DNA of 64,000 nucleotides from Acanthochlamys bracteata (taxonomy: Eukaryota > Streptophyta > Magnoliopsida > Pandanales > Velloziaceae), in the NCBI GenBank assembly GCA_019914995.1, contig CM034126.1:14637001-14701000 (forward strand), written 5' to 3'. Of this stretch, positions 1-13,187 are shown piece by piece (the first letter of the stretch is position 1; the number at the start of each line of letters is the position of its first letter). A program made the position numbers and the translations under genes. The notes beneath the pieces are model-generated. The model worked only from the letters and a program-made list of their open reading frames with translations. It was not told the origin of the DNA and made no database searches.

Positions 1-130
1 AAATTCTGATCAAAACCTTGCAAAGTAATTTTACATTATCTTCAGCGGGGTGGAACTTATGGAATAAAAGTTCATTGTTTGAAGTGAAAAACAAATTTGG
101 ATTAATTCATTGGATCTTGGTTGAATATCT

Positions 131-389
131 GGGGCGTTTGGGATTGCTTATGAAATAAAACTTTTGTGAAATGAAGAATATTTTTATCCTTTTTAAAAAA
201 TGAGCTCTATTTATTTTATTTCTAAAAAAATAATAAAAATATGCAATAAAAAGATCTCACTTCGTAAAATTTTTCTACACTTTCTAAATTTTTAAATAAA
301 TTTTTTATATATTTATAAAATATATATTAAAAAATATGAAATAAAGAATTGAAAAATTAGGTTGGGAGAAAGCAAAGCCAAACACCCCC
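131..389 (+). mobile_element. MITE-like element, family A, copy 1
   Basis: Non-coding, AT-rich element of about 260 bp with imperfect terminal inverted repeats: it begins GGGGCGTTTGGGATTGCTTA and ends with GCCAAACACCCCC, which is GGGGGTGTTTGGC on the other strand. The interior matches, in this orientation, the copy at 12504-12772 and, reversed, the copies at 9228-9487, 13188-13440 and 7300-7524. No open reading frame or transposase remnant is visible, so it would depend on an enzyme made elsewhere. No clear target-site duplication flanks this copy. It lies inside what would be the first intron of the PAL gene if that gene continues leftward. Confidence 0.6.
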
Positions 390-2064
390 AGATTCAGAAC
401 ATGGAACGAAGAAACTAAATGTTGTGGCAGTAGTAGGAGATTGACAAGAGTTAAAGGAAAGAAGCAGCAGGATAAGAAACTTATTAATGATCCGTGTCTG
501 TGCATATGTCCAACACAACAGAACAGATTCAGTGCCCTAATAAATATTCAGTAGATCACCGACGCAAATCATTTTTGTTTTACACTGGATTTAATCTTTT
601 GGACTGATTCTGGGTGCATTTTGTCTAGATACATTAAGGTCACGCTTTCTATACTAACATACATATACATATATAAAAAGGACAGAACAATACATCTAAC
701 AGCCTGAAGAGACATTTGATTTTATTTTTCAACTAATTTTTAATTTTATATTTTATTTATATTTTACAAATAAAATTTATTTAAAATTTTAAAGATATAA
801 AAAATTATATATTATAAAAGTATATTATATTTATTAGTTTTCTTAAATTGAAAAACAATTCAAAAAATATTTAAAATATTTTTATTTTAAAAAATATTTT
901 TTTAAGTACTTTTAAAACGTCTTCATAGTTTATTAGATTTGTTTGGAATAGCGATTCAATTCACTGTTTGTATGCAATCGTCTTGCGCACGTGATAGCAT
1001 AGAAGTCCTAAATGGGATTCTAGATGGTTTAAAGCAGGATGCAAATGCTGAAAGCTACATTTTCAGCTTCTGCAGATAGCCTACGGTTATTTTTTGATAG
1101 CCTTCTTAGTACTGTCCATTTTAGAATTGCTAAGTCCAACCATTAGATAGGTCATGTTAGTTATGACTTTGTCTGTTTATTGTATATTTTATTATTATTT
1201 TTTCAGTCCGAATTAAAATTTTAAAGAATTTATATATTTTATATATAATAAATTAAAACTTTAATTTTGTATACTAAATTTTAATTTTATTAGCATATTT
1301 TTTACTACAGTTTTATTTTTAATTTTAACTTATTTTAAAAAATAATTAAAACAACGACTGAATTTTATTTCTAATTTATTTTTTAAAATTTTCTATGTTT
1401 TATTTTTTTATTTACCCAAAATTCAGTTAAGAATATTGAAATACATCCCATATTGCTGGTATTCCTCCGGTTGGTAGCTTTTAGGATTTTATTTGCAGGT
1501 AGGGCCTGAATATTTGTGACATGTTGCAATCTACTGTATTCTTTCTTTTTTAGCTTATTCTTAAAAGCTAATTTTACTCCTACCTACGCCAACATGATCT
1601 GGCATAATATATGTGACAGCAAACCAAAACCTTATAGTAAACTTTTATTTTACTGAAAGTAGAAGCAAAAAAAATCTGATATAAGTCGGTCTAAATTTAC
1701 AAAAGAAACAAATAACGGCCGGGTTCATGGTGTATTTAACGGATTATTGCAACTGACTGATGACATCTTCAGATTTTTGTAATTTGGTCTCTAGTAGGAA
1801 CTTTCTTAATTTCCGGTCACGCAAGTCTTGAGAAAAGTAGGGGGGTAGTGATCATTTAATTCATGCCCAAAAACTTTCCTTTTTTTTCAAGATGTGCAGA
1901 ACACATATTTCAGATAAATCATATAGGTTTAAAATTATTCTACGTATTAACGCATGAAGCTGGTAAGGCAGTAGGCAAAATATTTATATGCTAAATATTT
2001 GATAGTAATCAGATATTTAAAAAAGAAAGGAAATAGCTTTAATTTTTGCTCATCTATCACTCAC
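390..2064 (-). other. Probable PAL intron 1 sequence, AT-rich, no exon seen
   Basis: AT-rich DNA following the PAL exon 1 donor site on the minus strand. I looked here for the long PAL exon 2, which should read on in the minus direction, and saw no open frame of that kind. The stretch is either intron whose acceptor lies beyond position 1, or DNA next to an orphan first exon. A second AT-rich, MITE-like block lies at roughly 715-925. Nothing else recognisable. Confidence 0.5.
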
Positions 2065-2450
2065 CTAATGAGCTCCTTCTGCAGGGCACCTCCTTCTCTT
2101 GTTCTGCGATGTGATGTGGCGCCGAACCCAGTGGTGACACCATAATGGTCACCACCTTTCCCCATGCTTGCACTAACCCAGTCGCTGCTGGCCTTCACCC
2201 TTGCCTTAGCATCTTCGGCAAGCTCAACGGTGGCACCGCCGGCAGCAACTGCAGCTACCTCTGCGATCCCCAGGCTTGCTCCTTCTAGCCTAACAGCCGC
2301 CTTTCGGTACCTCTCTACCATCTCCTTCACTTCTTCCAAATGGCTTCCTGCCATCTTCTCTGCTGCAGTTGCCCACCCTAGCTTATCCTCCTTTACCGTC
2401 ACTACATGCCCATTCTCAACCGGCTTAACACAGAATTCCATCTTAGACAT
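2065..2450 (-). CDS. PAL: Phenylalanine ammonia-lyase, exon 1 only (gene runs off the window)
   Basis: PAL deaminates L-phenylalanine to trans-cinnamate, the entry step of the cytosolic phenylpropanoid pathway. This exon encodes the N-terminal 128 residues plus two bases of the next codon. Residues from about 22 ([19 protein letters not shown]) and the conserved stretch ending [14 protein letters not shown], then GALQKELI, are classic PAL. It stops at a perfect donor, AG|GTGAGT, splitting an Arg codon exactly where plant PAL genes carry their single conserved intron, just before the FLNAG segment. The MIO cofactor motif (Ala-Ser-Gly) and all active-site residues belong to exon 2, which is absent from positions 1-2060, so the intron exceeds 2 kb or exon 2 is lost. 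The start at 2450 gives the usual short variable leader. The identity is firm; whether the gene is intact cannot be judged from this window. Confidence 0.93.
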
Positions 2451-2656
2451 GTCTACTAAGTAAAATACACAACGAGAGAAAACAGCAACGAGAATAATAT
2501 CTAAATCTTATGAAGAGAGCACGAGAGTGTTTGGAGTTGAAAGACTAGCTAAACTAGAGCTACGAATGAAAGAATGAAGGCAGCAATGGTGTTAACTTTG
2601 AAGTAGAGGAAATCTGGTTTGAGTTTCCCCTGAGAATAGAAGAGAGGGGGTGTAGA

Positions 2657-2785
2657 GTTATATAGAGGGCGTTTGGTTAGGCAGGGGGTTAGTTGAAGGA
2701 AGATCAGGACCGTTGGATTGTTGGGAAATCGTGTTGTGGTCGAGGGAGGCGTTGGTAGATTCAACGTGGTTGGGTGGTTGATTGC
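2657..2785 (-). promoter_or_regulatory. PAL promoter: TATA box and MYB AC-like elements
   Basis: On the minus strand a TATA box reads TCTATATAAC at 2666-2657, about 200 bases before the PAL start codon, predicting a leader of roughly 180 bases. Just upstream are several MYB-site-like sequences: TAACCAAAC near 2678-2671, TACCAACG near 2757-2750, and CACCCAACCA near 2777-2768. Such AC elements drive PAL and other lignin genes through R2R3-MYB factors; that role is known for the class and only inferred here. A CCACGTTG G-box-like site adjoins the last one. Confidence 0.55.
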
Positions 2786-5700
2786 TGCCCTTTCTTTATT
2801 TCCTTGTATTTATAATTAAATATTCTTATTACCTTGTTTAGCAAATATATGAGCAAGTATTTAAATCTTATGCTATAAGTACAGTTGTTATTTGTTTTGT
2901 AATCTGAATTTTCAAAGATTTTTAGGGGTGGTTGGTAGGAGGGATCATGGAGAGCAAGGGAAAAGAGAGGTGGAGGTTCATGTAATGTAAGCCTGTCGTC
3001 ATCTGTCTAGCTGGTTTTTTTGGTACTTTTTTCATCTTTGCGTTTGGCTTTCTTTCCTCTTAAAACTTGCGTGATAGGTTTTTTCCTGAAAATGTTGTGC
3101 TTAATAAATCTTGGTGCTGACGTTTCTGGAATTCCAGCTGGTGACCCCCAATGGTTGTTGTTATAAATTTGACTAAGCTTGGGCTTTCAATTTTTTCGTT
3201 AATTTCTCTTTATTATTAATAATTAATAATGGCTTAAGAACAAAATCTACTTCTGTAATCTATAAATGTGTATTACATGTGTTCCCGTAGCGTGTTTTGC
3301 TCGTCCAAATATGTAGAAGCTCTTGACCGGTAGCTTGAATCTAAGAAATCTTCTCTTACATATTTTAGAATCTAAAGCTGATTGATATAAGAGGCCACAT
3401 TCATATCTGTCAAAGCATCACTATGTTATCAAGCACTTTGTCATCAACCTGTAGACCTCAAATGTCCTAGCAGGTTGTCAATATCATGTAATTTATGGAA
3501 AACGCAGAAAACATTCCAGCTATTTTTCCTATTTTACGTAATTCGAATATATGTTAGTCATTGTTCATACTATATATATATATTATGTCTGTTTAGTGAC
3601 AAGAAAATACTATTGACTTATTCGAATATAACATGACGTTTGGGAGATTCCGAAGGAACCATTAGAAATTACTTCCTGGAAAGTGACTCCACAACTCGGC
3701 AATTAAACCAGAACTCAATCGCATCAATTATCTTAACGAAAATTGTATAGAAACCCTTCTTCCACTTCCTAGCGACTACGCTCACAAATTCTTTTCAAGG
3801 AATCGAATCGATCATAAGAGGGTAGGTTTCGCACTACGCTCACAAACTGGTGTGGCTTTTCTTCTTGGGTCCATTTGCCGACAATTAACATCAGGAATGT
3901 GATTGCACGAGAAATTGCATTACAGTACACCAGGTTCTCTTTCATTTGGAGTGTGCCAATAAGAAGCCTTGAACCAGCATATAATAGAAGAACTCAGCTA
4001 GAAACGACATGAGGCACAACGCTTAGTAATTCATTCTATGTATTTACTTGTGTTGACAAATTTATGTAGAACTTCATGAGATTCCAATGTAGGAGGTAAA
4101 GTGCAAATATTTCATGAGAACTTTCTAACAAAGTTGTGCCAACCTTTTAAATAATATTCTTTGTTACAAATACAGATCATTACTCGCTAGCAACACCATA
4201 CTTTTCATTAAACTAAAAATTTTAATAATCAAAAGTTTCTCAATAGAAAAGCAGCTTATGAATTGAACATATATATATAAAAACAATTGGATAGCAACTC
4301 TTAAGAAAGCTGAAATATCCAAGTATATGAACAGAAGAAGCTAGCTCACTATTAGTAGTTATGCAGCTTGTTAAGAAAAAATTAGTTTCAAATTACTTAT
4401 CAATAGTATTAAAATAATTTTAACAAAAATTTAGGCTCATTTTTCTTATAGTTAATTGATCTTGAAATTTTTTTTAATTCGTCACATAGTATGAAAGTGG
4501 ATTAAAAATCGAATCGGTTCAAAATGCAGCTAAATTTAATTTTTTATCTATATCTATTCAAGGCCTTTATGATCTATTTTATTTTATGATAAAATTAGCC
4601 CGTTTTATTTCAGAATAGCTAATCCGTTTTATTCAAATAATAATGGTCCGTTATGTTTTAATATAAAGTAGCCTATTTTATTTAAAAACAGATAGTCTGC
4701 TTTATTTGATTTATTGCAGAACACGTGGCCCATATCAGTTTAATTTATCAAAAAAATGCTCGGTTAGAAAGCAAGTGTTAAGAAAGATTTAATTTTATAT
4801 TATTTATCAATAGTTCTGAAATGATATTTATAAAAATTTAAATTTATTTTTCTCATAATCAATTGATTTTGAAAAAAATTTTAATTCGTCATACAACTAA
4901 ATCATAATTGTGCTTATCAATCAAGTGTCGTGGAATTATTAACAACAAATTATTGATATCTGTTTGATATTTAAAGCGTGTTTAGTTTTACTTTTTATTT
5001 TTTTAATCTAATTTTTTTATTTTTTATTTTTGAAAAAATTTTACAATAGTAAATTTTAAAAAATATAAAAAATTTGATGTTATAAAATTTTATTGTTGTT
5101 ATTTATTTATTTTAAATAAGAAAATAGAATTTCTTTTTTGGAAAAAGAAATTTTATTTTTTCTTCAAAAATATTGCCAATCGTACACTTAAGTTGGTGAA
5201 TAGACGATTTAGTGAACAATTTGGCTAATGAATTATGTGAATCGAAGAATACTAATTAAACAAGCAATTTATGAATTTATCAAATTGTTGTAGAACATTT
5301 GAACTGCCGCAAGTCATCATAATTCCCACCAACCGCTTTTTCCCCCTTAAGTTGTTAGGTGAGAAATAGTCAGACATATTGCAGTCAGCAACTAGAAAAC
5401 CTGAGGAACACATTTGAAGTTTTACGGAAACTAATAGAACGAACCTGCATGCTACGTATTGAGATTAACAAACTCAGACTGCCCGATTGATTTTGCGACA
5501 TAATATCGATTGATTCCTTTTTTTCGAATTTGAAAGTTTGATTGAGCTCATGATTACTGGTTTTAAAGCAACTAAATAATCCATTTCATGTTAACTCTGA
5601 AGTTGACAATACGTATATGGTGGTGGGTGGGAATGAAAAGCATCCACCAAACTTTTTAGCAATTGGGTTGTTGGGACCCTAGGGAACTACAAGTGCTTGT

Positions 5701-7299
5701 GGGTTGTTGGGAATTTTTCTAAGAGTATAATATCATCAGAAAGAAAAAAAAAATGTCTTACGTATACTTTATCGAGTTAATGCTGGGCTCCCAAATTATA
5801 TCCAATCTCCTGTAACTTTATAGTTCATTTAATAAGGAAATCAAGTGCATTTTCAAGTTGGCAGCTTGCCTTAAAAAACTTTTACTCGGTGATATATAAG
5901 ATTAATGATATATAGTCTGAAACTGGACCAAGTATAAGAAGATTTTAACTTTGTGGGTTGGTTTTCCAAGTTTTGATTTGTGTAGTGCAACCAACCCATG
6001 CAGGTGCAAGGCTTTTGTTATACCAGCCCTTTAAATAACAAGGTGTTACAACACCAGGAAACCCTCACTATGGCACATACGTGGAAGACAAGTCCTTGCT
6101 TTTCTGGTCGTTATATAATGCAAAATACGCACCATTTAAGTTTTTTCTGCAGCAATTGAGAAGGAGAGAGAACGCGAGCATACTCGTGAAAGACCTGGCC
6201 AATTTAGGTCCACTTATTCCACCAACCTTATGACAACACAAACTGAATTTTGAAGAGACTCACTCGCTCATGAATGCCATCTTCAAAATGTTTGGGGGCT
6301 CCATCCGTGACATGGATCCATTTCCTTCATCTTCCTGCAAAAGTTGGTAGGTATATGGAAAATAGAATCTAAGTCTAGAAACTATTAAATGTAAGTGTCA
6401 ATGAAGAAAATGAAAGAACTACATAAAGTAATTCAAGTGTTATTTATAAAATTAATAATGAGCGCGTCATATGAACAGATACAGCTGGTTGTCATTGTCG
6501 TTCATATGTTACTTCAAACTCTACTAGTAGGAATTTTCGCAGAGGAGTAAGTAGTTACTTAATCAAAATATACAATACTCGTCGTGCTTTTTCCCTTCTT
6601 CTTGTATTTCTGTATTTATTTTTATTTTCTACAACTTGTATTGTTGGATCTTTTAAGTTGATTGAACGAAGTTCTTTATTATATAAGTAAAAAGAGGAAG
6701 GGATAACTCTTTGAAATGTACTACTTCATTTATGGCTCGCAGCACAACAAGAACAAGGTATGCTTCTCTTCAGCCACAGGGATCAAACTGAAGTGATTCT
6801 GAACTGGTAAGCCTGCAGACCCAATAATTTCTGAGTTTAGTCCTGAATGCAGCAAGCAAAATTTCGTCTCGAGATGCATGTTAGAAGGTGCAAAATCAAT
6901 AGGTGTGGTGGTATAGTGTCGGTAACATATGCAGGGAACTGGTGCTATGCTAACGTTACACATCATAGTTTCACGATGGTTAAAGTAAGAAGTAGCTCAA
7001 CACAAAAAGCTTCTCTCTCTCTTTGGAAGAAGAGAGAGATGTGTAGTTAGAAATATTTAGTTAAGAAATGCTCCTAATGAGACGCATTAACATATATCAT
7101 TATAAAAAAAAACAAAAGACAGTGCCACCTAGCTACCTACCATGGGAGAGAATGGCGAGTACCAAAAGCCTAGCAAAATCAAAATCAGCCTGATAACGAA
7201 ACGAATGACTTGGCTTGATAATTATTTTATTTCTAGCAATTTTTAGCTCAAATTGACTCGTCATTTCTTATGTAATTGTGGCTACTTCATCCAGACCTT
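2786..7299. other. Gene-poor intergenic DNA
   Basis: AT-rich intergenic sequence. A short open frame on the minus strand at 6730-6966 has balanced composition but no family I recognise. A further AT-rich block at about 4975-5200 opens with GCGTGTTTAG and resembles the interior of the family A elements but lacks clear ends. No gene can be supported. Confidence 0.5.
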
Positions 7300-7524
7300 G
7301 GGGTGCGTTTATTTTTACTTTTTTTCAACAAAATTTTTTAATTTTATATTTCATATTTTTTAATATATATTTTATAAATATTTAAAAAATTTATTTAAAA
7401 ATTTAAAAAATATAAAAAAATTTTATATAATAAAATTTTTTTATTATATTTTTAAAAATAAAAATATAATAATACTTTTTATTTTAAAAAAATTCTATTT
7501 TATAAGTAATTTCAAACACACCCC
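7300..7524 (-). mobile_element. MITE-like element, family A, diverged copy
   Basis: AT-rich element of about 225 bp bounded by GGGGTGCGTTT on the left and AAACACACCCC on the right, an imperfect inverted repeat of the family A type. The interior shares the run around TATATTTTATAAATATTTAA with the other reversed copies. It is non-coding, and no target duplication could be fixed. Confidence 0.5.
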
Positions 7525-7591
7525 AAGTCTGCTTCCGCACATAACTGAATTTGACCAATCAATACTCAACAAAAACCAACCTGAAGTAATT

Positions 7592-7593
<2 letters not shown>

Positions 7594-7644
<51 letters not shown>
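7594..7644. repeat. (AT)n microsatellite
   Basis: An essentially uninterrupted run of about 25 AT dinucleotides in intergenic DNA just downstream of a family A element. Likely to vary in length between individuals. Confidence 0.95.
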
Positions 7645-7651
<7 letters not shown>

Positions 7652-9227
7652 AGTAACTAATTTCTAAGCTAGGTTAGCTTCCTATACGTGTAATGAAAGC
7701 AGATCAAGATTTGTAAATATTAAAGCATAATAAAGTTGCTATAAAAATAGCATTACGTTAGTGGAATAATAATGAATATGTAAACTAGGTAGCTCTCCCT
7801 TAGGTATCATCATCAGTTTGCGACTACGTGATTCAGAATTTACTAGCATTTCTATTTTCAATAATTGAGTCGTGTTTCCTGCTGCAGTTCACTTGTGGTT
7901 TCTTTTAAATAGAGCTTCTCGTTCACATCTAGCACCACTACCAGCGTGTGTAGCGTGTCAGGCGCATGTTGGTCGTGCCCATTATTTCAATATATGGCCT
8001 ACATGTACGATTGGTCGTGCGTAACAGGGAAACAAACATGGTCAGCTTCCTTCCTTTCGCAAGTTGTACAGGGTCGTTTAAGATTGATTATAAAATCAAA
8101 TTATGGCCGTGTTTTAGTTATATAAATATTTAACTTTTATAAAAATAAATTCGTATAAATAAAATTTAATAAAAATTAGAATTCGATAAACATAAAATTT
8201 AAATTAGTATTTAAAATGAAAATCTTTGTTTAAAAAATATGAGTTTACGTTTGAATTAAACATGCTCTATATGTATGTGGACAAGCGCCTATAAGTTCAC
8301 ATGTTAAAAGAGGAATTTGGCTGCTTAATGAATATATTTTTTTGAAATATAAAATATTTCTATTCTATTTTGATAAATAAAGTATATATAAATATTTTTA
8401 TATATTTTAATATAAAAAAGTTATTAAAAATATTAATAAATATTAATAAAAAACTTTTCAAATAAGCATTGCCAGAGAACCCCCAAATCATCACTTCTTC
8501 TATCAATTAGGAGAAGCTGAGTAATCTGGGTTTAGGTAGCCCAGGCCCTAAAATGGCTATATAGTTTTGCTTGTCCAGCTGGAGCCGAGCTATCAATGAG
8601 CAGACCGTACTAGAAAAAGAATTTGGGATATTAGATTTCCGCAACACTTGACATTTTATCCTTACATATATTTTAGAATTCGATAATGTGTTTCTGAATA
8701 AAATGTAAAGATAAGCTCCCGTCCAAGTTAGGATATACGAAATCCAAATTCATAATAAAGATTTTCCTTGATCTACACAAGCTTATCCCCATTGCATTGC
8801 CTAAGCGAGCATCAGTTTTAGAAAACATTTAGAAGTACTTATAAAATAATTTTATTTTAAAATAAAAATATTTTTATTTTTTAAAAATTTAAAAATAATA
8901 AAAATATGTAATAAAAAAATCGTATTATATAAAATTTTTTATATTTTTTAAATTTTTAAATAAATTTTTAAATATATATAAAATATATATTAAAAAATAT
9001 ATAATTTAAAATTTAAAAAAAATTTAGAAACGAAAAGACAAACGCCGGTATACACAAACGACAACAGCAGGTGTTTCTATGCCAAAAAAATGTTATACTT
9101 GTGACTTTCAAGATGTCAAATACTACTAAAACTTTGTTCTAGTAAGGTCGAAAGTGTGGCTGCTGTGAATTGTTTGCAGTTGCTGGAGTACAGCAGTGAT
9201 GTAAGCAGAATTGGTTGAGTCGAGGAA
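7645..9227. other. Gene-poor intergenic DNA
   Basis: No gene seen. AT-rich blocks at about 8104-8265 and 8820-9050 look like degraded inverted-repeat elements: the second ends in GACAAACGCC, like a family A end, but its left end is not clear. Confidence 0.45.
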
Positions 9228-9487
9228 GGGGGTGTTTGGCTTTGCTTTCCCCCAATCCAACTTTTCAATTCTCCATTTCACGTTTTTCAATACATATTTT
9301 ATAAATATATAAAAAATTTATTTAAAAATTTAGAAAGTATAGAAAAATTTTACGGAATGAGATCTTTTTATTACATATTTTTATTATTTTTTTAGAAGTA
9401 AAAAAAATAAAGCTCATTTTTCAAAAAAGATAAAAATACTCTTCATTTCACAAAAGCTCTATTTCATAAGCAATCCCAAACGCCCCC
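9228..9487 (-). mobile_element. MITE-like element, family A, best-preserved copy
   Basis: A 260 bp element beginning GGGGGTGTTTGGCTTTGCTT and ending with AAGCAATCCCAAACGCCCCC; the two ends are imperfect inverted repeats of about 20 bp. It is the reverse complement of the copy at 131-389 over its full length. The trinucleotide GAA stands immediately outside both ends (9225-9227 and 9488-9490), a possible 3-bp target-site duplication. No coding capacity. Such short non-autonomous elements are moved by a transposase encoded elsewhere; I cannot assign the superfamily with confidence. Confidence 0.7.
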
Positions 9488-11469
9488 GAAGTCTTATGCT
9501 GGTCACCTATGTAACCTTATTTATTTATCCATTAGAATACTAGTTTTAATATTTCTTGATGAAGTATTACGATTTTAATTGTCATATATAAACCAATAGT
9601 TGAGAGATATCTCACTCTTGCATGACAACATATGAGAGTAGACCATAGGTTGGTTTGTTTCCGATGGCAACAGAAACAGTAATCCAGAGGATCTGTAATT
9701 TTTTTATGAGTTCAGATACTTTCAGAATTTTTTAGCTAATTTTTGAAGTTGAATTATACTCTAGGTCAGGAGGGAGGTGAATTTTGGTAAAATCAGTTTT
9801 TCAGGAAAGCAGACGTGTGAAGAATAAACTGATAACAAGATCAATCTTCAATGTAGAAAAATTTCAACTTTTTTCACATTTACATACATAAATATCCTAA
9901 TAATTATCAATTAACAAGATTTTCAACATTGCTATTATGGCAAAGCCATATTCTTCTAATTCAAAAGAAAAAAAGGTTTTCAAGATTCAAAGTGGAACAA
10001 TTTTTAGAAAGTGTTGGGCTGGATTATCTTATCCTGGTTGGGTCATCTCCTGATCAGCGGCAGCAGAGTAGTATGCAAAGGATGATGGCAATCACAATCA
10101 CAATGAGCAACGGGAGAGAAATGATCAGCACAAATTCCATTCCTTCACCTGCCGAGCAGCAAAATTTTTAAGTAACACAGAAGCTACACTAGCAAAGCAA
10201 AGGTGTGAATTCTCTTCTTCTTTGTCATAAATCATTAAGGTAATCATAACATGACAATATCGTCCAGTAGATCTGGAATTAGTTAAACAATTAAAATTTT
10301 CGCTTATATATTAGACATTTCTAGTAACTGCCCGAGGGACTGAGATCAGTAGAGGTACATACAAGCAGAAAGAAGAGATTTACCTTTACTGAAACCTCGA
10401 TTGGATATGAAGGTATATATGGAGAGCTTTGCTTCCTTTTCCTTCTTTTTTCTCTTTTTCGGCTAGAGAGTTTGTGGATTCCAGAAGTAAGAACTGGAAT
10501 AATCTTATCAAGATAGAGAGAAGAATAGAAGAATGGAGAAGGGGGATGAAAGAAGTGAGAAAAAAGTGCAGAAGTAGACATAACTTATTCGATAGATCTG
10601 TCGAAGGGGACGGTATTTTTTAATTTTTTTTTATATTTTTATAATTATTTAAAAATTTTATTGAAATATTTTTTAAAATATAGAAAAATTTAAATAGTAA
10701 AACTTTTAAAAATACAAAAAAAAATTCCATTCTATAAAATTTCTATTTTAAAATAACTCAAAAAAGTGCAAAACTAGACATAACTTATTCGATAGAGATG
10801 TCAATTGTCTGTGCCGGTTATAATAATAGCGTAAAACGCCTCCTCCTATCATATCAAGGTCATCATTATTAGGACTTGGTGCCAAACAGTTCACTTCAAA
10901 GTGGATATTGACAGAATGTCACCTCAAAACATTTAGGGGCATTAAATTCTATTTCAAATTTTATTTATATTTTTAATAATTTTTAATATTATATAATAAT
11001 TAATTAAAATTTAAAAATTATTAAAATTTTTACGCTGTTTTTTATTTTATTATTTAAAATTAAAAAAATAAATAAAATATTTTTATTTTAAAATTTTTAT
11101 GTATAAGTACTGTTTAATTAAATCAATGAGTGACAAAAACCGCTGGCACTGGTAAGAGATGTGATTTCTTTTAACGGATGTTTAGGAGAGCTTAAAACTT
11201 TCTTAATTTTAATTTTTTATTTTATTTTTCTAAATAAAACTCCTAAAATATTTTATAGATGTTTTAAAAAATTTAGAAAATACAAAATAATTTTACATTA
11301 TGAGATATTATTACATTTATTTTTATTATTTTTTAAGGTACAAAAACTAGAGTTATTTTAAAATTTTTCAAAATATATTTTTGTTTAAGAAATTTTTTTT
11401 ATTCAATAAGCACTATCTCGCATTCCTTTACACATTATTTGAGTGATAGATAAAAGTAGAAAGTAAAAA
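9488..11469. other. Gene-poor intergenic DNA
   Basis: No supported gene. Short open frames at 9929-10171 (+) and 10321-10623 on both strands show no recognisable family. AT-rich blocks at about 10915-11120 and 11170-11400 resemble worn inverted-repeat elements. Confidence 0.45.
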
Positions 11470-11765
11470 GGCGTCTTTCGTACGTCCGTAATTTTATTTT
11501 TTTTTAATCAGATTTTGAGTTCTGAATAATTCATATATTTTAATTATATAAGGAACTCAAAATTTCATTTTTACATGCAGAACTTCAATTCTAATTTTTT
11601 TATTTACAAAATTTTCAATACAACTATATTTTTAAATTTTCAATACACTTTCAAAATCTATAAAAATATAAATACTGAACTCTACTTTCACTATATTTTT
11701 CAAAAAACTCTACTTCTTATTTTTCATTTTTACGAAATTTAATTACGATTATTTAAAACACGCCC
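11470..11765 (-). mobile_element. MITE-like element, family B, reversed copy
   Basis: A 296 bp element. Its left end (GGCGTCTTTCGTACGTCCGT) and its right end read on the minus strand (GGGCGTGTTTTAAATAATCG) match the family B terminal repeats, and the interior is the reverse complement of the copies at 13659-13953 and 32446-32738. AAA flanks both sides, compatible with a 3-bp target duplication but not informative in this A-rich context. Non-coding. Confidence 0.65.
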
Positions 11766-12503
11766 AAAAAAAAGGTGATTTATTTCCGATCTCTATTTTA
11801 TTTAATTTTATTTTATTAATAGAAGAGAGGAGAAACAGTTTCATATTTTTATATACCGTAATTAATATGTAACCACTAATTTGATGAATATATAATTATA
11901 AAAGAGAAAGTTAATTTGCTTCTCTTTTATTATTTTATTTTTTATCTAAAATTTATTTTTAATTTAATATTGAATTTAATATTTATATGTTATATTTATT
12001 TATTTATTTTCTAACTTAATTTAATATTAATTTAATTTTTTAAAAAATAATACTTATTATTAGTATTCTAATAATTAAAATTTAATATTTATTAGTTTAA
12101 ATTAATTTTAATTTGTAAAAAAAAAATAATAAAACTATATGATCAAATATTTTTATATTTAAAAACTAATTTCGTTTACATTATTAATTAATTTAAAAGT
12201 AAGATTAATATAAATAAACAATAATGAATCTTTTATAAAAAATTTATTGATCATATATGTATTCAAACATAATTAATTTATTATTTTTAATATATATTTA
12301 AATATTTAAACTTAAATAACTATTCTTTTCAGTCCTTTTATTATTATTTTTTACTTATATTTTGTAATGGTAAATCCAAACATACCGTTAGTCAAATGAC
12401 TCAAATTGATCGTCGGCTTCAAAGATATGCCTACTAATTAATACCCTTCTTTATCAGATAATAAATTCATTTCCTGCTGGTGTCAAGCGCCCTCTATTTA
12501 TTT
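11766..12503. other. Gene-poor intergenic DNA
   Basis: Extremely AT-rich sequence. No gene, structural RNA or defined element recognised. Confidence 0.45.
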
Positions 12504-12772
12504 GGGGACGTTTGAAATTACTTATGAAATGGAGCTTTTGTAAAATGAAAAATTTTTTTATTTTTTTTGAAAAACGAGCTATATTTTTTTACTTTAAAAA
12601 AAATAATAAAAATATGTAATAAAAAATCTCATTTTGTAAAATTTTTTTATATTTTTTAAATTTTTAAATAAATTTTTTATATATTTATAAAATATATATT
12701 AAAAAATATGAAATTGAAAAAAATTAAAAAAAACTGATAAGTAATTTTTGAAACGGATAACCAAACAGCGCC
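12504..12772 (+). mobile_element. MITE-like element, family A
   Basis: Same orientation as the copy at 131-389, starting GGGGACGTTTGAAATTACTT and ending AACCAAACAGCGCC. The interior run from about 12585 to 12715 is nearly the same as that of the first copy. No coding content; target duplication not clear. Confidence 0.6.
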
Positions 12773-13187
12773 TTAAGGTTCATCCCGACAATGTTAAGTG
12801 GAAGTTTGAATATATTTTTAAAATAAATTTTTTTAAAATAAAAAATAATTTGTTTTTAAAATATAAATTTTATTTATTATTTAAAATATATAATAAAAAT
12901 TTTTATTTTATAGAATTTTTAATAAATTTTTTATATATTTATAAAAAATATATTAAAATTATAAATTTAAAAATTAAAAAATTTTTTTTAGAATAACTAA
13001 TACCAAACGCCCTAAGCTTTTTTCTTCTTCGTACTTTCGTAGCCTCTTTCTATAGATGTTAAAAGAGACGTCCACATCAAGAAGAAAAATAGGTTAACTT
13101 TACCTGGAATCTGGGGATTAATTCACTTCCAGAAGATCGACGGGAATTCCTTTTCTACTGTAGGTTTATTTGGAATATACATATTAG

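Noticed and set aside
3730..4000. Minus-strand stretch that reads fairly well as protein (KENLVYCNAISRAITFLMLI and onward)
   Set aside because: It is about 55 codons, matches no family I can name, has stops close by in the same frame, and lies in repeat-rich DNA. Chance is likely.
6240..6350. Minus-strand exon-like segment after an acceptor ACTTTTGCAG
   Set aside because: Only about 24 codons, no partner exon found and no recognised family.
12748..12996. 82-codon open frame on the plus strand
   Set aside because: Almost only Phe, Ile, Lys, Asn, Tyr and Leu from AT-rich DNA that overlaps the end of a MITE-like element; not a gene.
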